This document shows, piece by piece, positions 1 to 12,202 of a DNA stretch of 64,000 nucleotides (its first letter is position 1; every line of letters starts with the position of its first letter). The DNA is from Branchiostoma belcheri (lineage: Eukaryota > Chordata > Leptocardii > Amphioxiformes > Branchiostomatidae): assembly GCF_001625305.1 (NCBI RefSeq), contig NW_017804509.1, positions 142,783 to 206,782 on the forward strand, given 5' to 3'. The notes beneath the pieces are model-generated. The model saw nothing but the letters and a program-made list of their open reading frames with translations, made no database searches and was not told where the DNA came from. Both the position numbers and the translations under genes were made by a program.

Positions 1-186
1 GAAATTAAACGCCGCCTCTGCAAGGCGTCCGCAGAGGAATAAGCTAAGCGGCAGTGGCAGTACCCTAGTATGGTCCCAAGAATGTGTGTTTACGTGTAAG
101 ACCCGAGAAGGGACGCGAAGGAATCTTCCTTGCCGTTCTGAGGTCATGACCCCGCCTGTGTCTTACCGCCAACACCAGGCAGCAGC

Positions 187-206
187 TGACGTCATGCGTG
201 ACGTCA
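187..206. promoter_or_regulatory. Paired CRE (CREB/ATF) palindromes
   Basis: Two perfect copies of the 8-base palindrome TGACGTCA start at 187 and 199, so their starts are 12 bp apart. This is the established CREB/ATF site. They lie about 600 bp upstream of the first recognisable exon of the IQ-motif gene and may belong to its promoter; that link is inference. Confidence 0.4.
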
Positions 207-362
207 TCACATAGCAACACGTTGCCCGGGAATGTGGTGTGTGGGAGAGTTGAGCCGGGGCCCTGCAGCTGAGGAGTCGGGTATTCCTCAGGGACAAAAT
301 CTTGGGAATAAAGCTATTGCCTCAGCCAAGAGGGCAGCGTTTTCGGGACTGTTCTTTGTTTA

Positions 363-566
363 TAGCCTCCGTAGCAGGCTTATAGAACTGGCGGTTTGGT
401 GGTCTTCGGCTGTTTTCTGATTAGCCCAGTTCTACAAACGGGGGGTAATTCAACCAGGCCGGCTATGTTGTCTATATGCAATCAGAAAATAGCACATAAA
501 AGCTCCCAAAGACCACGGAGACCCCCAAAACCCCCCAGTTTTTGGCATACTGTGGAGCGGAGGCTA
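363..566 (+). repeat. Foldback (MITE-like) element, family A, copy 1
   Basis: It begins TAGCCTCCGTAGCAGG and ends GGAGCGGAGGCTA, so the termini are imperfect inverted repeats. The interior is an imperfect hairpin in which a GGTTTGGTGGTCTTCGG arm pairs with a CCAAAGACC/CCCCCAGTTTTTGG arm. Copies 2 and 3 are at 21806-21996 and 34553-34727. No transposase is present, so it is a non-autonomous DNA element. Confidence 0.7.
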
Positions 567-816
567 CTTTTTTATGGGTTTGGGTGAGCAGGGTGCTGGA
601 TGATTCAGGAATGCATTGACGGATTGCATCAAAATATTGTTGGAAACAGCAATGGCCGAAGAGTTGGATGTTGGGTCCCCTAGCGCCTGCGATTGGTACT
701 GCAGGAGTTGGACTCCTCTGGTTGTGACCTAGATTTTATGACGGTTCTTTCTCACGTACTTCCTGAGCAATAAAAGGATATACAAACTCATTGATATTCT
801 TGATATTCTCTTTTAG

Positions 817-3800
817 GCAGAGGCAGTGGTGGAAAAACCTTCATCTGATGAAGAACGGATACGAACAGCTGCAGGTAATGTGTGGTTCATTTTCTTTTGG
901 CGACGCCCCAGTGGCAAGCCAAAAAGTAGACCATGTGCCCGTTTGAAAAGTTTGAGCTACTGCAGAGTTTTTTCTGTAATGTCACGGACATGTCATGCAC
1001 AGTTAAGATCTGCGTGTTGTCACTTGATTTACGTTCGCAAAATACATTTTGCGAAGTTAATACGATTGTATGCTACCTTTCTCCAGACGATGCTTCGGAG
1101 GTTCCGCCAGAACCGGAAGTCACAATCGACATCCACAAGGAGCCTCCCATGCCGGAAAAGGCGATTCCGGACATCATTCCGGAACCGGAGAACATTCCGG
1201 AACCAGAAAGTATTCCGGAACCAGAGAATATTCCGGTGGACGTACACGTTAAGAATGAAGAAGAAACGCTAGAAACAGTGCCAAAGGAACCAAAGATACA
1301 GCAGGTCGTTGAACCGGAAGTAGAGGAGGTTGAACCGAAGGTAGAGGAAATTGAACCGGAAATAGTGGATGTTGAACCGGAAGTAGTGGAGGTCAAACCG
1401 GCAGTAGTGGAGGCCGAACCAGAAATAGCGGAGGTCGAACCGGAAGTAGAGGAGGTTGAACCGGAAGGAGAAGACGAAGGTGACGCAGCCGTCGCGGCCA
1501 CCAAGATCCAGGCAGGGTTCAGAGGTGAAAGTGCCATTCCGTACCTGTCAAAACTCCTGAATAGCTAGTGCTTTGTCTACTGTGTACTAGTAATCACCCG
1601 ACTACTGTTTGTACAATCATGTGTATATATTCTTGTTATTCAGTTTGGTTATGTTTGTAAATATTGGTGATATTTTGCACAATTGTGCGTGTTGCCTGAA
1701 ACTACGTAATTCAGCCTTTTTTTTTACATTGTATCATTAGTCGCTAGATGTTACTTTGACGCTAGATGTTACTTGGTGCATAGTGCACTAAAGGTGTTAC
1801 ATGGTTCACAGTGCACAGTAAACCAGTCAGAATTGCCCTGACGAAGATGACAGACGGTTATCGAAACGTCGGCTCGTAAAAAATAAATGGTTGTGATCAA
1901 AGAACTTTGCTATTCATTCGTTGACCAACCTGATGAAATTATTTATATAGTCAATGATAGTCAATCTTTATTGCACAACAATTGTAACTGGTACAATGCA
2001 TGGCAAACTTTTCAGTACTACATATCTAGCTAACATCTACTCTTACGTCTATAGTCTACTCTACCTACAAGTTCCATGTATCGAAAATAACATTATACTA
2101 TTTCAAAAAGGTAATATAGAACATGTATATATACATATGGAGCATGGCTTACATGATAATGCACATGTCTTAAGTTCTATATATGACTGTACAAACTAGA
2201 GTGTACATCAGTTGGTTGAATCGGATATAATATGATTTCGTTTATCTAAAGCTTTGATATACTGGCCATACAGGTCACCAGAGCAGGAAGAGGGTGAAGA
2301 AGCTGAAGGAAGAGAAGGACGCAGCGACCAAGATCCAGGCGGGGTTTCGCGGGTGGAAGAGCAGGAAACAGGTCAGCGTCAAGAGGAGGGGCGCACCGGG
2401 TAAGTTCTTACATGCTTCCAAAATTCTGTCCCTTGCAACGCCTTAAGTTTCAGCCTTGTTGACCAGCTTAATTGCTTATTGTTAGTCCTTAACTATTTAA
2501 TAAGAGCAGTTATTTCGAGGTATTTCAGTCAAAAGCTGCTTTTTCGTGAACTCACATTAACTGCTAAAAGTCCAGTCTCATTTTTAAGACTATTTCATCT
2601 ATATAGAAAAGATGTTCAATATAATATTCTTAGTACAATAGTATCGTACTACCAAGTGTCGACGTCCCACATCAGAGGCTGCTACTGACGCTACATTTTC
2701 GTGTGTTTGTGCTTAAATGTATTTCAGGCGTAGAAGTGGAGGCAGACGATCACCTAACAGAAGAGCCACCAGCGGCAGTCACTGAGGAAGACACGTCACT
2801 GTCCATGCCTAGTGACGTCACAGAACAACACGTTGCCAAGGAAACGGCGAGCGCGATAGAACTTCCTCCTGCAATGTTCGCAGCCGACATGTCGCCTGTT
2901 GAGGAAACCGCGCCCGAGGTTCCATCTCCAGTAGTAGAGTCAACCCCAACAGAGTTGTTCGCCAAACAACCGGATGTTACACCTCCGGCTTCCCCGGAAG
3001 TGACGCAGCCGGAGATTGCCGAGACGCCGTCCCCGACGGAAGCCGAGTCGCCCGAGACCTCGTCACCCGAGGAGATCTCCCCGGCGCCGTTCTCTAAGCC
3101 GATTCCACCGACTCCGCCGCCAACTCCGGCCGACGTGGACCTGTTTGCCGGTGGTACCGAAGCAACCGAGCCCACCTCGGGTACAGACCCCGTTCTGGAA
3201 GGAGGAGAGATTGTCTTAGGAGACGTGGAACCGGCCATGGTCAAGGCTGTCGCGGAAAAGCTGGACGTGCTGGAGAAGGAAACTGTGGAGGCGAGTGAGA
3301 AAGTTCTGTACCAGCCCGGTACCGAGGTGTCGTTCGTGGTGGCGCCTCCTCCTCTACAGCCGGTCTCCATGGAAACCGTTGCTATGGAGGAGACGGATTC
3401 GTCACCGGATTCTGCTGAGCAGTCGCCAGTAACAGTCGTCGAAGCGAAGACGTTGATAAAACAGGAGAGCGAAGTTTACCCCTACGTCGAGGAGACACAG
3501 ACCTCCGAAGAGTTCGATCCAGAGAGCCTCATCGCTCAGGCGGTTTCGTCCAAGTTCTCCTCATCCGCAGCAGCAGCACCGGAAGTCGTGGTGACGTCAG
3601 AGAGAACCGTCACCATGGAGACGGGTCCCGACGGGAAGACGACGCAGACCGTCGTCAAGGTGGAGCACACGGTCGTCAAGGAGATCACTACCGTGGTGAC
3701 GCCCAAAACGACGGAGGTCGTCACCACCGAGGAAAGAACTGCGACGTCTGTGTCAAGTGACGACCGCAGCAGCGAGGAGCAGGTTACCGTCGTGGAGGCT

Positions 3801-3959
3801 TCTGACGACGACACTTTTGAAGAGTCCGGTTTAGAGCAGCAGCAAGGGGAGATGGGGATGATGATGAGAAGTAGCGGACCAAAGGACAAGGGAGCCCAGC
3901 TGGACCGGACCGGAGCGTCCTTCACGGACAAGTGGGAACCGGAGCCGGGTGAGAGTTAA
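817..3959 (+). CDS. IQ-motif acidic repeat protein, 3' part (four exons)
   Basis: Exons 817-874, 1087-1524, 2274-2399 and 2728-3959 join in frame (1854 nt, 617 residues plus TAA), all with GT-AG introns. The 5' end is not found; the first exon here has no ATG. Residues about 20-140 are acidic and repetitive: IPEPEN/S-type hexads, then seven VEPE-type units. Two IQ motifs follow (I-Q-A-G-F-R-G at about 160 and 186), spaced by a basic helix. The long last exon (about 410 codons) is Pro/Glu/Thr/Ser-rich, then Val/Thr-rich (VVKVEHTVVKEITTVV), and ends EPEPGES. IQ motifs bind calmodulin, usually the calcium-free form, so a calmodulin-tethering or cytoskeletal scaffold role of the neuromodulin type is plausible. 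I do not recognise a specific orthologue. The intron at 1525 splits IQ motif 1 after IQAGFR. Confidence 0.8.
1837..1945 (+). repeat. Dispersed repeat with GAAACGTCGGCTC core (copy 1)
   Basis: A segment reading ACGAAGATGACAGACGG, TCGAAACGTCGGCTCG and CCAACCTGATGAAATTATT matches, with divergence, a second copy at 50655-50757. This resembles the 3' tails of invertebrate non-LTR elements (family knowledge, not searched). It lies in the intron that splits the first IQ motif. Confidence 0.5.
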
Positions 3960-6900
3960 TGTGGAACCTGTCCCTGTCCTCGTTTGAACTTCTCCTGTGT
4001 TTAATGTAGCCCAAAACATATACCCCCGTCCTCCCCTTCAAGTGTCGTTTGAATTTTAAGAGCACACCATTCCGGAAAGACTCAGTCTGTTTTATTTTTG
4101 ACTCAGCTTTTACTGTTGTACTGTTACTGTCAGCTAGCTTTTTACGTTGTTGTTGCTGTACCGTACAAATAATGTCGTTACCTACTTAAATGTGTTCCCT
4201 GGTCGACTAGAACTGACGGCAATGGCCACTGTTCGTCTTAGCGTATTTCATGAAATCAGTCCGCGTTTCAAGATAATCCTCTCTCGACTAATAGGGACAG
4301 ATCTCTAGCGGAAGAAACGAGAGGTACTCAGCAGATGTGCTGTATATGTTGTAGCTATGCAGATCGTAATGTGTGTCGTGAAACAAATCGAAGGAAAAAA
4401 GCAAAAGGCAAAGTGCTGCTCTCTTATGGGTGCACAAAAGCTGCTGATTGAAGTTGAGGATTTTTATAAAAAGTGCCAGCGCAATCTTTATGGTGTCATG
4501 ACGTCAAAGTCAATATATTGTTCAAGGTAATACACAAGACGACGGTGAAACTGGACCTTCTTACTTTGGGTGCCAAGAAAGAAAATGAGTGTCATATTCC
4601 AGATATTCTCAACTTAAGTCGTCGGTTTGCCTAGTACATAGAAGTATAGTTTAGTGTTATTGTCTGTCGAGTGACCTTGTTAATATACGTGTAAGCCATG
4701 TGGGAGATCCGGTGTTCACAAAACGTTTATGTATTCATTATGAGGATTTTGTCTTGTACATTTTTCACAATTATTTTCATGCAATCTTATACAATGTATA
4801 TCTTTACTTCTACATTTCATATTTTATTGCACATTCATTAGCCTTTATTGTCATTAAAATTACCACAGGTAAAAACAGTAATATTTAGTAACTGTAGTCT
4901 ATGTGGTACGCATATATAGGACATTGATATTATATATACAGATTATTCAGAGAGGACTTTAACACAAACAATGGGATTTATGTTCTAATACTGTACAGTG
5001 TTTTACGTCGTACTTGTGTAACAACCAACAACCAGTCCTTTTTAGAAGTCGATGTTTGCTGATGAAATGATATGACAATCTTGCGACTAAACTATTGTTC
5101 ATGACAGGGCTTGAACTTTACAGGAGGTTTGGACAGTTGATTCTTAGTTACGGTTGGTCAACAATGCTGGAGAAACGGGGTTCAACCAAGATCTTCCTTA
5201 GGAATTGTGGATGGTAGAAAAATATCAAAGCCATGCCCAAACGTGCTTACTATGAAACGTAAGTGGCAGTACTTGTGGATTCAAATCCCATGAAAAAAAA
5301 TCCCAAAATATTTTACCAGCAAATTTCAAGTCCTGTCAGCTGCTGTAGCATGTACAGTGTAGTAGTAGTCTTTGTCTTACGCTGTTTTATAATGGGCCAG
5401 TTGAGGGTCTTTATTAATTACGCACACGTCAAATGCTTACGTCATGTGATTGTCTTGTATGTATCATGCAAATATTACCACGTGATTATAGCTCGATGCT
5501 GTCACCCGACAGCCGATGGCGACTGCATGACTGCAAAAAAGACCCTTAGCTAGCATTTTTTTCTTTTGTACCGTGCATCGTTGTTGGAAGATAGTATATA
5601 ATATTTACTAAAACAATGGAATTGTATCCATGCATATTATAGAGGTAGACCTAGTGATAACGTACCTTGCCTTGGCTGGCATGCTATGCATTCTGCTGAT
5701 GATACGTACATGTACCCAGACTTCGTGCCTGCTTATATGAAGATGAGATGACAAATGTATTTACTTGCTAGAGAAATATGAGTATGACCGAAGAAGCTAG
5801 CTAGAAACCATTGCTGAACCCATCTTGGAAAGTTGGGTTAGAATGAATGGAGGTGTCCCCAATGTTGCTAGTGTCTGTCCAACGGTGCTTTGAGCATGTA
5901 AAAATTGGGAAAAAAAAGTTTTCGACATCACGGCCCTAAAAAAACGGCATGCATTTCATAACGTTATACCAATGGCATAGAGACCAATGGTAACGTAATA
6001 TCCGCCAGCCATAGAACATGGACAATGGACAACTGGGGACATCCCTCCATACGTGTGTTGAACTTGAACAGAATGCTCCAAGCTTGTGACAAGGGAGTGA
6101 TATGTACTGTTGAGATGCCTGAACTCATAACATATGATTGTACACCCCGACCCGCATGCGTACCTAGCTAGGGAATAATAGCATGGGGTTCATCTGTGTT
6201 GCTGAATAACATTGAAGATGTTGAGATTTTTTTCAAGTCAAAGAGTTGACTCGCTGAGTTTTCGACCAACCTTCATTGAACCGAGACGGTGGGTGTTACA
6301 GACTTACACCGACCTTTCACCCATTGCTGACGTCAGAGAAATGTATGATCACGTGTCCGGGGCGATTGGGTCAGCGACCTTGACGAAGGCCAGAAAGTTG
6401 GTCGAATTTTCTGCGATTCAACTTTTTTTGTGGAAAAAAGTTCAACATTTTCCATGGATGGGGGATATTGCTTCTGGATGAACGCTTGCATTGAGCTGTA
6501 GGGCCGACCGATGAATAAAGGAAAATTGGGGCTGAAAATTTTGTGTCTGTCCGTTATTCCGTGTGTTGTGAGTGTGTCTTTAGATTTTGTATTAAGAGTG
6601 ATGTGTGTCCACGTGTTTCTCACAAGTAGATATTTAATGTTCTAGATTAACGTAAAAATATCTAACGATAGACATACATCGCAAAGATCTAAGGATAGGC
6701 ATACACATAGCATATGAGAGAATAGTGGGTTTGTACTTGACGTAACAGCTGGTTGACTCATGTCACGCGAGTGCTAACACCTATTAGCCTCTGCTACATA
6801 ATGTCTGGCCACCAGGGCTCACCGTAGTACATGGTAGGACCGCTAGGAGCGCGATTTAATCTAATTACAGAGAACACGGCAGATCATGAGAGGCAAACTA

Positions 6901-7099
6901 GAAGGGTAACATTAACAAAGCAAATGCATAATGTTTACCTTCACATGGTCTAGCCTAACAAACTACTGCTAGGTTTACTCAAACACTTTCATATACTGAA
7001 CGTTATATGGTGATCAGCCCTCCAGCTCTTTCCTGCTAAATGGCGTAAATAATGTAACCCAAAACCACAGGGTGTCTGCTACAGCACCAGTTTATACGA

Positions 7100-7185
7100 C
7101 AGACGTCTGGTCCAGGTTTAATGCAAATTGATGTGTTTGGAGAAGAGGTAGAAGAAGAAACAGAGAAAAAACAATATGTTTCCCT
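7100..7185 (+). repeat. Dispersed repeat fragment shared with 35330-35420
   Basis: ACAGACGTCTGGTCCAGG, TTTGGAGAAGAGGTAGAAG and AAACAGAG...CAATATG recur in the same order and spacing at 35330-35420 inside an MLCK intron. No coding content is visible, so it is a fragment of a transposable element of unknown type. Confidence 0.5.
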
Positions 7186-8579
7186 CCTGCGAAGATAAAC
7201 CTAATACGCCATCAATTGCGTCATCAATCCGACCCCTATAAATTAACCTTCACAAGATTTAATGCCTACGAGATGCAAACACTCTGACGTTAAAAGACCC
7301 AGACGCTAAAACTCGCCAGGAATCGGCCCAGTGGCACGGACGTTTCACCGTGATCCCGGCCTTGCCGCCAGAACCGAATACCCGGCGCCTCTTATGGGCC
7401 CCGGCGGCCATGTTTGGGTACGTCAAGTTCGTGGGAACTCGGCGACGAAGGTCAAGGGGCGCATTGCACTTGACTTTCAAGGACCGGGACAAATAAGGGA
7501 CGCGACCCGAGAGGGATCGGGGGGGATGGGGGGTACGTGTGGTTCTAAATGTTGAGGAAAAGTCTTATGACAAGACAAATTTCTCTTTAGAATATGATTA
7601 TGATGATGATAATATTACTAATCTTGAGCTGTGGTGTCTGTGTGAAAATGAAAGAAAAGTGCAATAAATAGCCAGACAAAAGAAAAAAAAAACAATTTCA
7701 AAACAATTTTGCACAAAAAATGTTCATAAAAATCTTTCTTTTCAACACCTTCTTTCTTTTCCCAAGACGACTTCAGTAACCAAACTTAATTTATATTTTT
7801 AAGACCGAGTCAATGAGATTGCTTCATTTTCTAGATATACTTACTCATCAAACTTACGCAAACGTTTCTCATATTGTCAGACATAATGCCTTTAGAGCAT
7901 ATTGTCACCCCTTTTAGGCATTGATCTTAAGAAATGTCTTCGGTGCAATTTCCTTAGCCCTTAGGCAACGTTGGACGCTGTCCGACGTGGTTACACCTTG
8001 CCACATAGCGACTTTAAGAGAAAATGCACCTTGTTACGTCGCGCGTCCTTCCAAGGAATTCTCAAGGAAGAGTCAAATATTTCAAATAGCAATAGGTGTC
8101 TCAGTCACTGATGTGTGTCTTGTCGTTTTTCAAGCCATACTTTTGCATCATGGATCATGTCCAATCTATAAAGGTCATACTAAATTAATGTTTCTTGTTG
8201 CTCAAAGGTCGCTGAATAGTATCCTCTCTAGGGGTATAAAAATAGGCGATAAAAATCTGCCAGCTGCGCAGTATCGTACGTACTTAGTAAGACAGGAAGA
8301 CGTCATACTTTACGTCACTGCCTGTTGCAGCTTCCCCCAGCTGTCCATATTTGCTGATGAGACCGGCCCCGTGGAGGGTTAGATAGCACAGCGGGACTCT
8401 CCCTGTGCGCACATGTAAGCTAGGGCCCCTTTCCATAATCTGCAGGCATATCTTTCGGTGGCAAGGTCGTAACAACCAACCGGCAAGACTGCAACCAAAA
8501 GTCAAAACAGTATCCAATGGGCAAGACAGTATCCAATGGAGATGGCGAGTCAGTATACGATACTGCTTTGTCGGTTGCA

Positions 8580-8772
8580 CAAGAAAATTGTTACTCATAC
8601 AACTGGATAGAATTTAAAAACTGTCAGACGTTTCAAGTAGCATTCAATGCTTTTATTTAGTAACTGGCGTTACTTGAAATTTCTGACAGCTTTCGAAATC
8701 TATCCAGTTGCTTGAGTAACTGTTTCCTCGTGTATCTCATTACCTGGATCATGTCTGACCTTCATCGACGTG
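8580..8772 (+). repeat. Foldback element, family B, copy 1
   Basis: GTTACTCATACAACTGGATAG and its inverted partner ATCCAGTTGCTTGAGTAAC frame inner arms with CTGTCAGACGTTTCAAGTA-type sequence. It ends in a TGACCTTCATCGACG motif shared with the other family B copies (9944, 24190, 41800, 58880, 63822). It has no coding capacity. Confidence 0.65.
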
Positions 8773-9943
8773 TTTGGTCGGTTGTTTAGGACTTTGGCAC
8801 CAAAGGATCTGCTTGGATAGATGACCCTTCCTATTCCAATAGACGACAATCGTTAATGCATCAACACTGGGTTTGTTTGATCTCTGATTTCGGTACCAGG
8901 ACAGAAAGTGAAAAATTAGCTCTTAATGAATGAAACTAGTAAAACGAGCTTTCAACTTTTTTTTGTCCCTCAATAGCCTCTAGTACAAAGGGGCATTTAA
9001 AGGGTACATGTAGTCAGGGGGAAATTCTCCAGGGCACGGGGGACCTTTGAATCGTCATTGACGCTTTGGATTGAAAAGGTTCCAAGGTCTAAAACAAAAC
9101 GCGTGCCAATTTTCAGTACAAAAGAAGGCCCTCATTGTTTCAGAAGTGCAGGGGGAAACACAGCGGAACTTACAGGAATGCTTTCCTAACACCCTCTTTT
9201 CATCAGAGGATCCGACCGCTAGACCGCTGACCGGCAAATATTTGGCAAATCGCTCAACGAATTTCACAGATTAAGAACGAATTCCCGTTACTATTTGTGT
9301 GTTTTATATACAACTGACAATGAAAGTTTTTCGAAGCTGAATAAAGACAAAAAGGACAATAAAAATCGTATTTTTGGTTAATGTAATAATAATCAAGAGC
9401 AAAGAAAAGAAAATGAGATGGATCTTAAGCTAACGATGCTAATTACTGATTATCTTAGTAAGTCAGCGAAGCCCCCCTACAATTTATTTTCTTATTTACT
9501 TTTCATTGCTGTAGCAATACAAACATTCTACAAAGCTATTTTTGTAGAATGTTACACCTTAAAATAAAGTATAGGTCATCTTTTAAAATTAAGGTATAGC
9601 TTAAAAATCATTTACCGTAGATCACCTAACATACAATTGCACCTAACATATACTCCTGGTCTGGTAACTCAAATAGATAATTGCTAAAAGCCAAGACATT
9701 TTCCCCTCCTAGTGTTGACAAATGAAACGGAAGAAGCCGTATTTAAAACCGACCCAGTGGTCAGTCCACCAAAGCGTACCCTTGCCCCAGGTATGGCCGG
9801 TATGTTAAACGCCTTGTTGACACACTTTTCAGCTCGGTTTTCTGTTGTCGTCCACATACTTCCTAAATAAAACACGAAACGGACTAGCAACCATCCTTAC
9901 CCAATCGTCCACGAGGTAAAAACTCAAGGCAATCAGGAGAAAT

Positions 9944-10108
9944 GTCGATGAAGGCTAGACATCTAGGTAATAAGATATGACAAAAAAGCAGTTACTCAAG
10001 CAACTGGGTATGATGAAAAGTTGTGGATGCTACCTGGGACGTCTGACCGTTTTCAAAATCATTCCAAAACCAATCTAGTTGCTTGAGTAACTGCTTTTTG
10101 GCGAATCT
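9944..10108 (+). repeat. Foldback element, family B, copy 2, with target-site duplication
   Basis: It starts GTCGATGAAGGCTAGACATC and contains the inverted arms GCAGTTACTCAAGCAACTGG and TAGTTGCTTGAGTAACTGC. The eight bases GGAGAAAT occur immediately on both sides (9936-9943 and 10109-10116), consistent with an 8-bp target duplication of hAT type. Confidence 0.65.
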
Positions 10109-10206
10109 GGAGAAATGGGTAGAGTCTCTTCGGCAGATCGTTCTTGAAGATATATGGCAGCCGTGCGCCGTAGTTTGTTCGAGCCTACAAGGGGCGGTAC
10201 GTGTGA

Positions 10207-10630
10207 GCTAGTCTCCACCAGGCTCCTTTGCAGGGTGAATAAATAGTAGAAATCGGCCCAGAAAAAATGTAACTGGCCATGGAGTTGGCCGGCCATAGAG
10301 GGTCCGGTTAGCCTACACGGAAACTGGACCCTCTCTATGGCCGATTAACTCCTCTGGTTAGTTATATTCTTTTTAGGCCTAGGCCGATTTCTACAAATCT
10401 CCAAGCAGATCCTAGGGTCTCAAAAATAGCTATCGAATTGGCCTGGCAGTATCCATTTGGCCAGAGAGGGTCCATGCGCGACCCAAGATCGGTGGGGGTA
10501 GCGACCAAAAAAAGGGTCATATATCAAATTTTCAAAAGCTAACGATCATTCCCCTACAACATTTGCTTGGAGAGTAGATTTCTACTATTTATTTAGCCTG
10601 CAAAGGAGTCTGGTAGAGGCTACCTGTAAG
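10207..10630 (+). repeat. Large foldback element, family C (about 420 bp)
   Basis: The left arm has CTCCACCAGGCTCCTTTGC and AATAAATAGTAGAAATCGGCC; the right arm has GATTTCTACTATTTATTTAG and TGCAAAGGAGTCTGGTAGAGG. An inner pair around 10270-10350 (CCATAGAGGGTCC against GGACCCTCTCTATGG) makes a second hairpin. It is related to the element at 20949-21160. Confidence 0.6.
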
Positions 10631-11529
10631 CCAACCCGGCTGCTCCCGGCTGCAGGACATGCGTGGTCACGCGCGGCCGGCCAGATTTCCCCCGGTGAAA
10701 GTAAACTATTAGAGACCCGGCGCAAACACCGGAGAGTTGACTGAGCAAACTGGGGGCCGGCCGGGCGGGTGTATCGGGTGTCTGATCTACCCGAGTTAAA
10801 CTAGGGCAGCGAGATGGCGTGGATTCATAACAAACCGGGGTTCCACGATCTCATACCTTCGCCAAATGATGTTAATATTTATGACTGACAATTTGTAGAT
10901 TATTCCCCTCATTTTGCTAATAGGATCCTCATTTCCAAGAATTATATCAATTTATTATATTCTCAACCAAAAGACGTCCTATATCAACAAACAATGCCAT
11001 TCTAGCATTTCCTAATAATTATGCAAATGATTTATTAAAAAAACGACATTTATGCTTCACCCCATGGTTTCAAGCACCCATGATTAAGTTGGATCATCAT
11101 CTAGTGAGTAGCAAGTGATGGACTTTGATGAACGTTAAAGAACCCAGCACACTTATTGAGAAGCGTAGTAGTGACAGGTGTGTTTAGATAAATTGCAGAT
11201 ATTACTGTGGCTAATAAGGCTTTCTCGAAGAAGACCGATGAATATGTGTGCCAGTACATTGCCACCAGTACAGTAGCTGCCTATAGTTACCTGTGCCCAC
11301 GCCCCCATCTACCATCTGCCAATGGTTAATTGGTTAAAGGCTGCGAGCCAACACACGCACCAGTCCCAACGGCTAGAAACTTTTCAAAATAAAGTCTCGT
11401 TAATCTAATTTAAAAATTCCCCTTTGGTGCTACGATGCCGTCCTTAGCTTTAGCCAACACCCACCCCTGCTAAAAATATACATATCAACTTGTTAATTTA
11501 TCATGAAAGTTCATCTGTGTTGGTAGTAA

Positions 11530-11617
11530 TTATAGTAAAACGTTGAACTTTATTCCAACACCCAATTTGATCTCTCTGTAAATTGGGCGTTGGAATAAAG
11601 TTCAACGTTACTATAAC
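11530..11617 (+). repeat. Near-perfect hairpin (inverted repeat)
   Basis: The arms TATAGTAAAACGTTGAACTT...CCCAATTT and AAATTGGGCGTTGGAATAAAG...ACTATA pair over about 38 bases around an 11-base loop. The left flank (GAAAGTTCATCTGTGTTGGTA) recurs inverted near 19095-19125, so both probably belong to one palindromic element family. Confidence 0.7.
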
Positions 11618-12121
11618 TTGTTAATTTCTTTTACTGAAGGGGCAATAAAACTAACGGCAATGAAAGAATACTAAGGAATAAGTAATCATTGGCAGACAAA
11701 CAAAAGTCCACAAAGTTTTCAAATCATAAATAGACTCATAAAAATGCGCGAAAGGGTTTAAAAACAACGTAGACGTGTATTTGATGCACCGTGTCTTTTC
11801 CCACGAAAGGAAAGCATTCTTCTAATTTTACTTGAATCAGAGCTGACCTGCGAAGAATCTCTAAAGCTCAAAAGGTTAGAATTCAACTATATTTATCCAA
11901 CACCTACATAGTTACAAAGCAGGTTTTAACTACACCTACGTATTTACTGTACTCAGTATTCCCTCTTTTGGCAATAATACGGTGCAGCGACGCTTTGGTC
12001 CGATTCACACTAGCTACAAGGGGCCTGAATGCAAGCTAGAGGGTCATTACGGGTTCACGACAGTCTTACAGAATACCCGCGACATGTTTTGTCCTTAGGG
12101 CAGGTCACATAGGTCGTACGA

Positions 12122-12202
12122 TCGTCGGGCATATGTCGGGGACTGCCGGGCATATGTCGGGATTGTCGGGCATATGTCGGGGATTGTCGGGCATATGTCG
12201 TG
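12122..12202 (+). repeat. Short tandem repeat of about 22 bp, four copies
   Basis: The unit GTCGGGCATATGTCGGGGA repeats four times with small differences (TCGTCGGGCATATGTCGG, GCCGGGCATATGTCGG and so on). Each unit contains the palindrome CATATG. No gene is adjacent. Confidence 0.75.

Larger units (their letters stand above)
1..816. other. 5' flank or intron upstream of the IQ-motif gene
   Basis: No exon could be supported here. Two full CRE palindromes (TGACGTCA) lie at 187-194 and 199-206, and a foldback element fills 363-566. An ATG at 652 opens a short frame, but no convincing donor joins it in phase 0 to the exon at 817. Whether this is promoter plus 5' UTR or an intron cannot be decided from the sequence. 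Confidence 0.4.

Noticed and set aside
652-729. ATG frame MAEELDVGSPSACDW as a first exon of the IQ gene
   Set aside because: The only donor giving the needed phase 0 (CTG|GTTGTG) is non-consensus, and the better GTACTG donor is in the wrong phase.
1073-1537. Ser/Thr-rich minus-strand open frame opposite the EPE repeats, and a similar one at 2750-3370
   Set aside because: They are antisense shadows of the IQ gene exons, whose sense frames have splice sites and IQ motifs.
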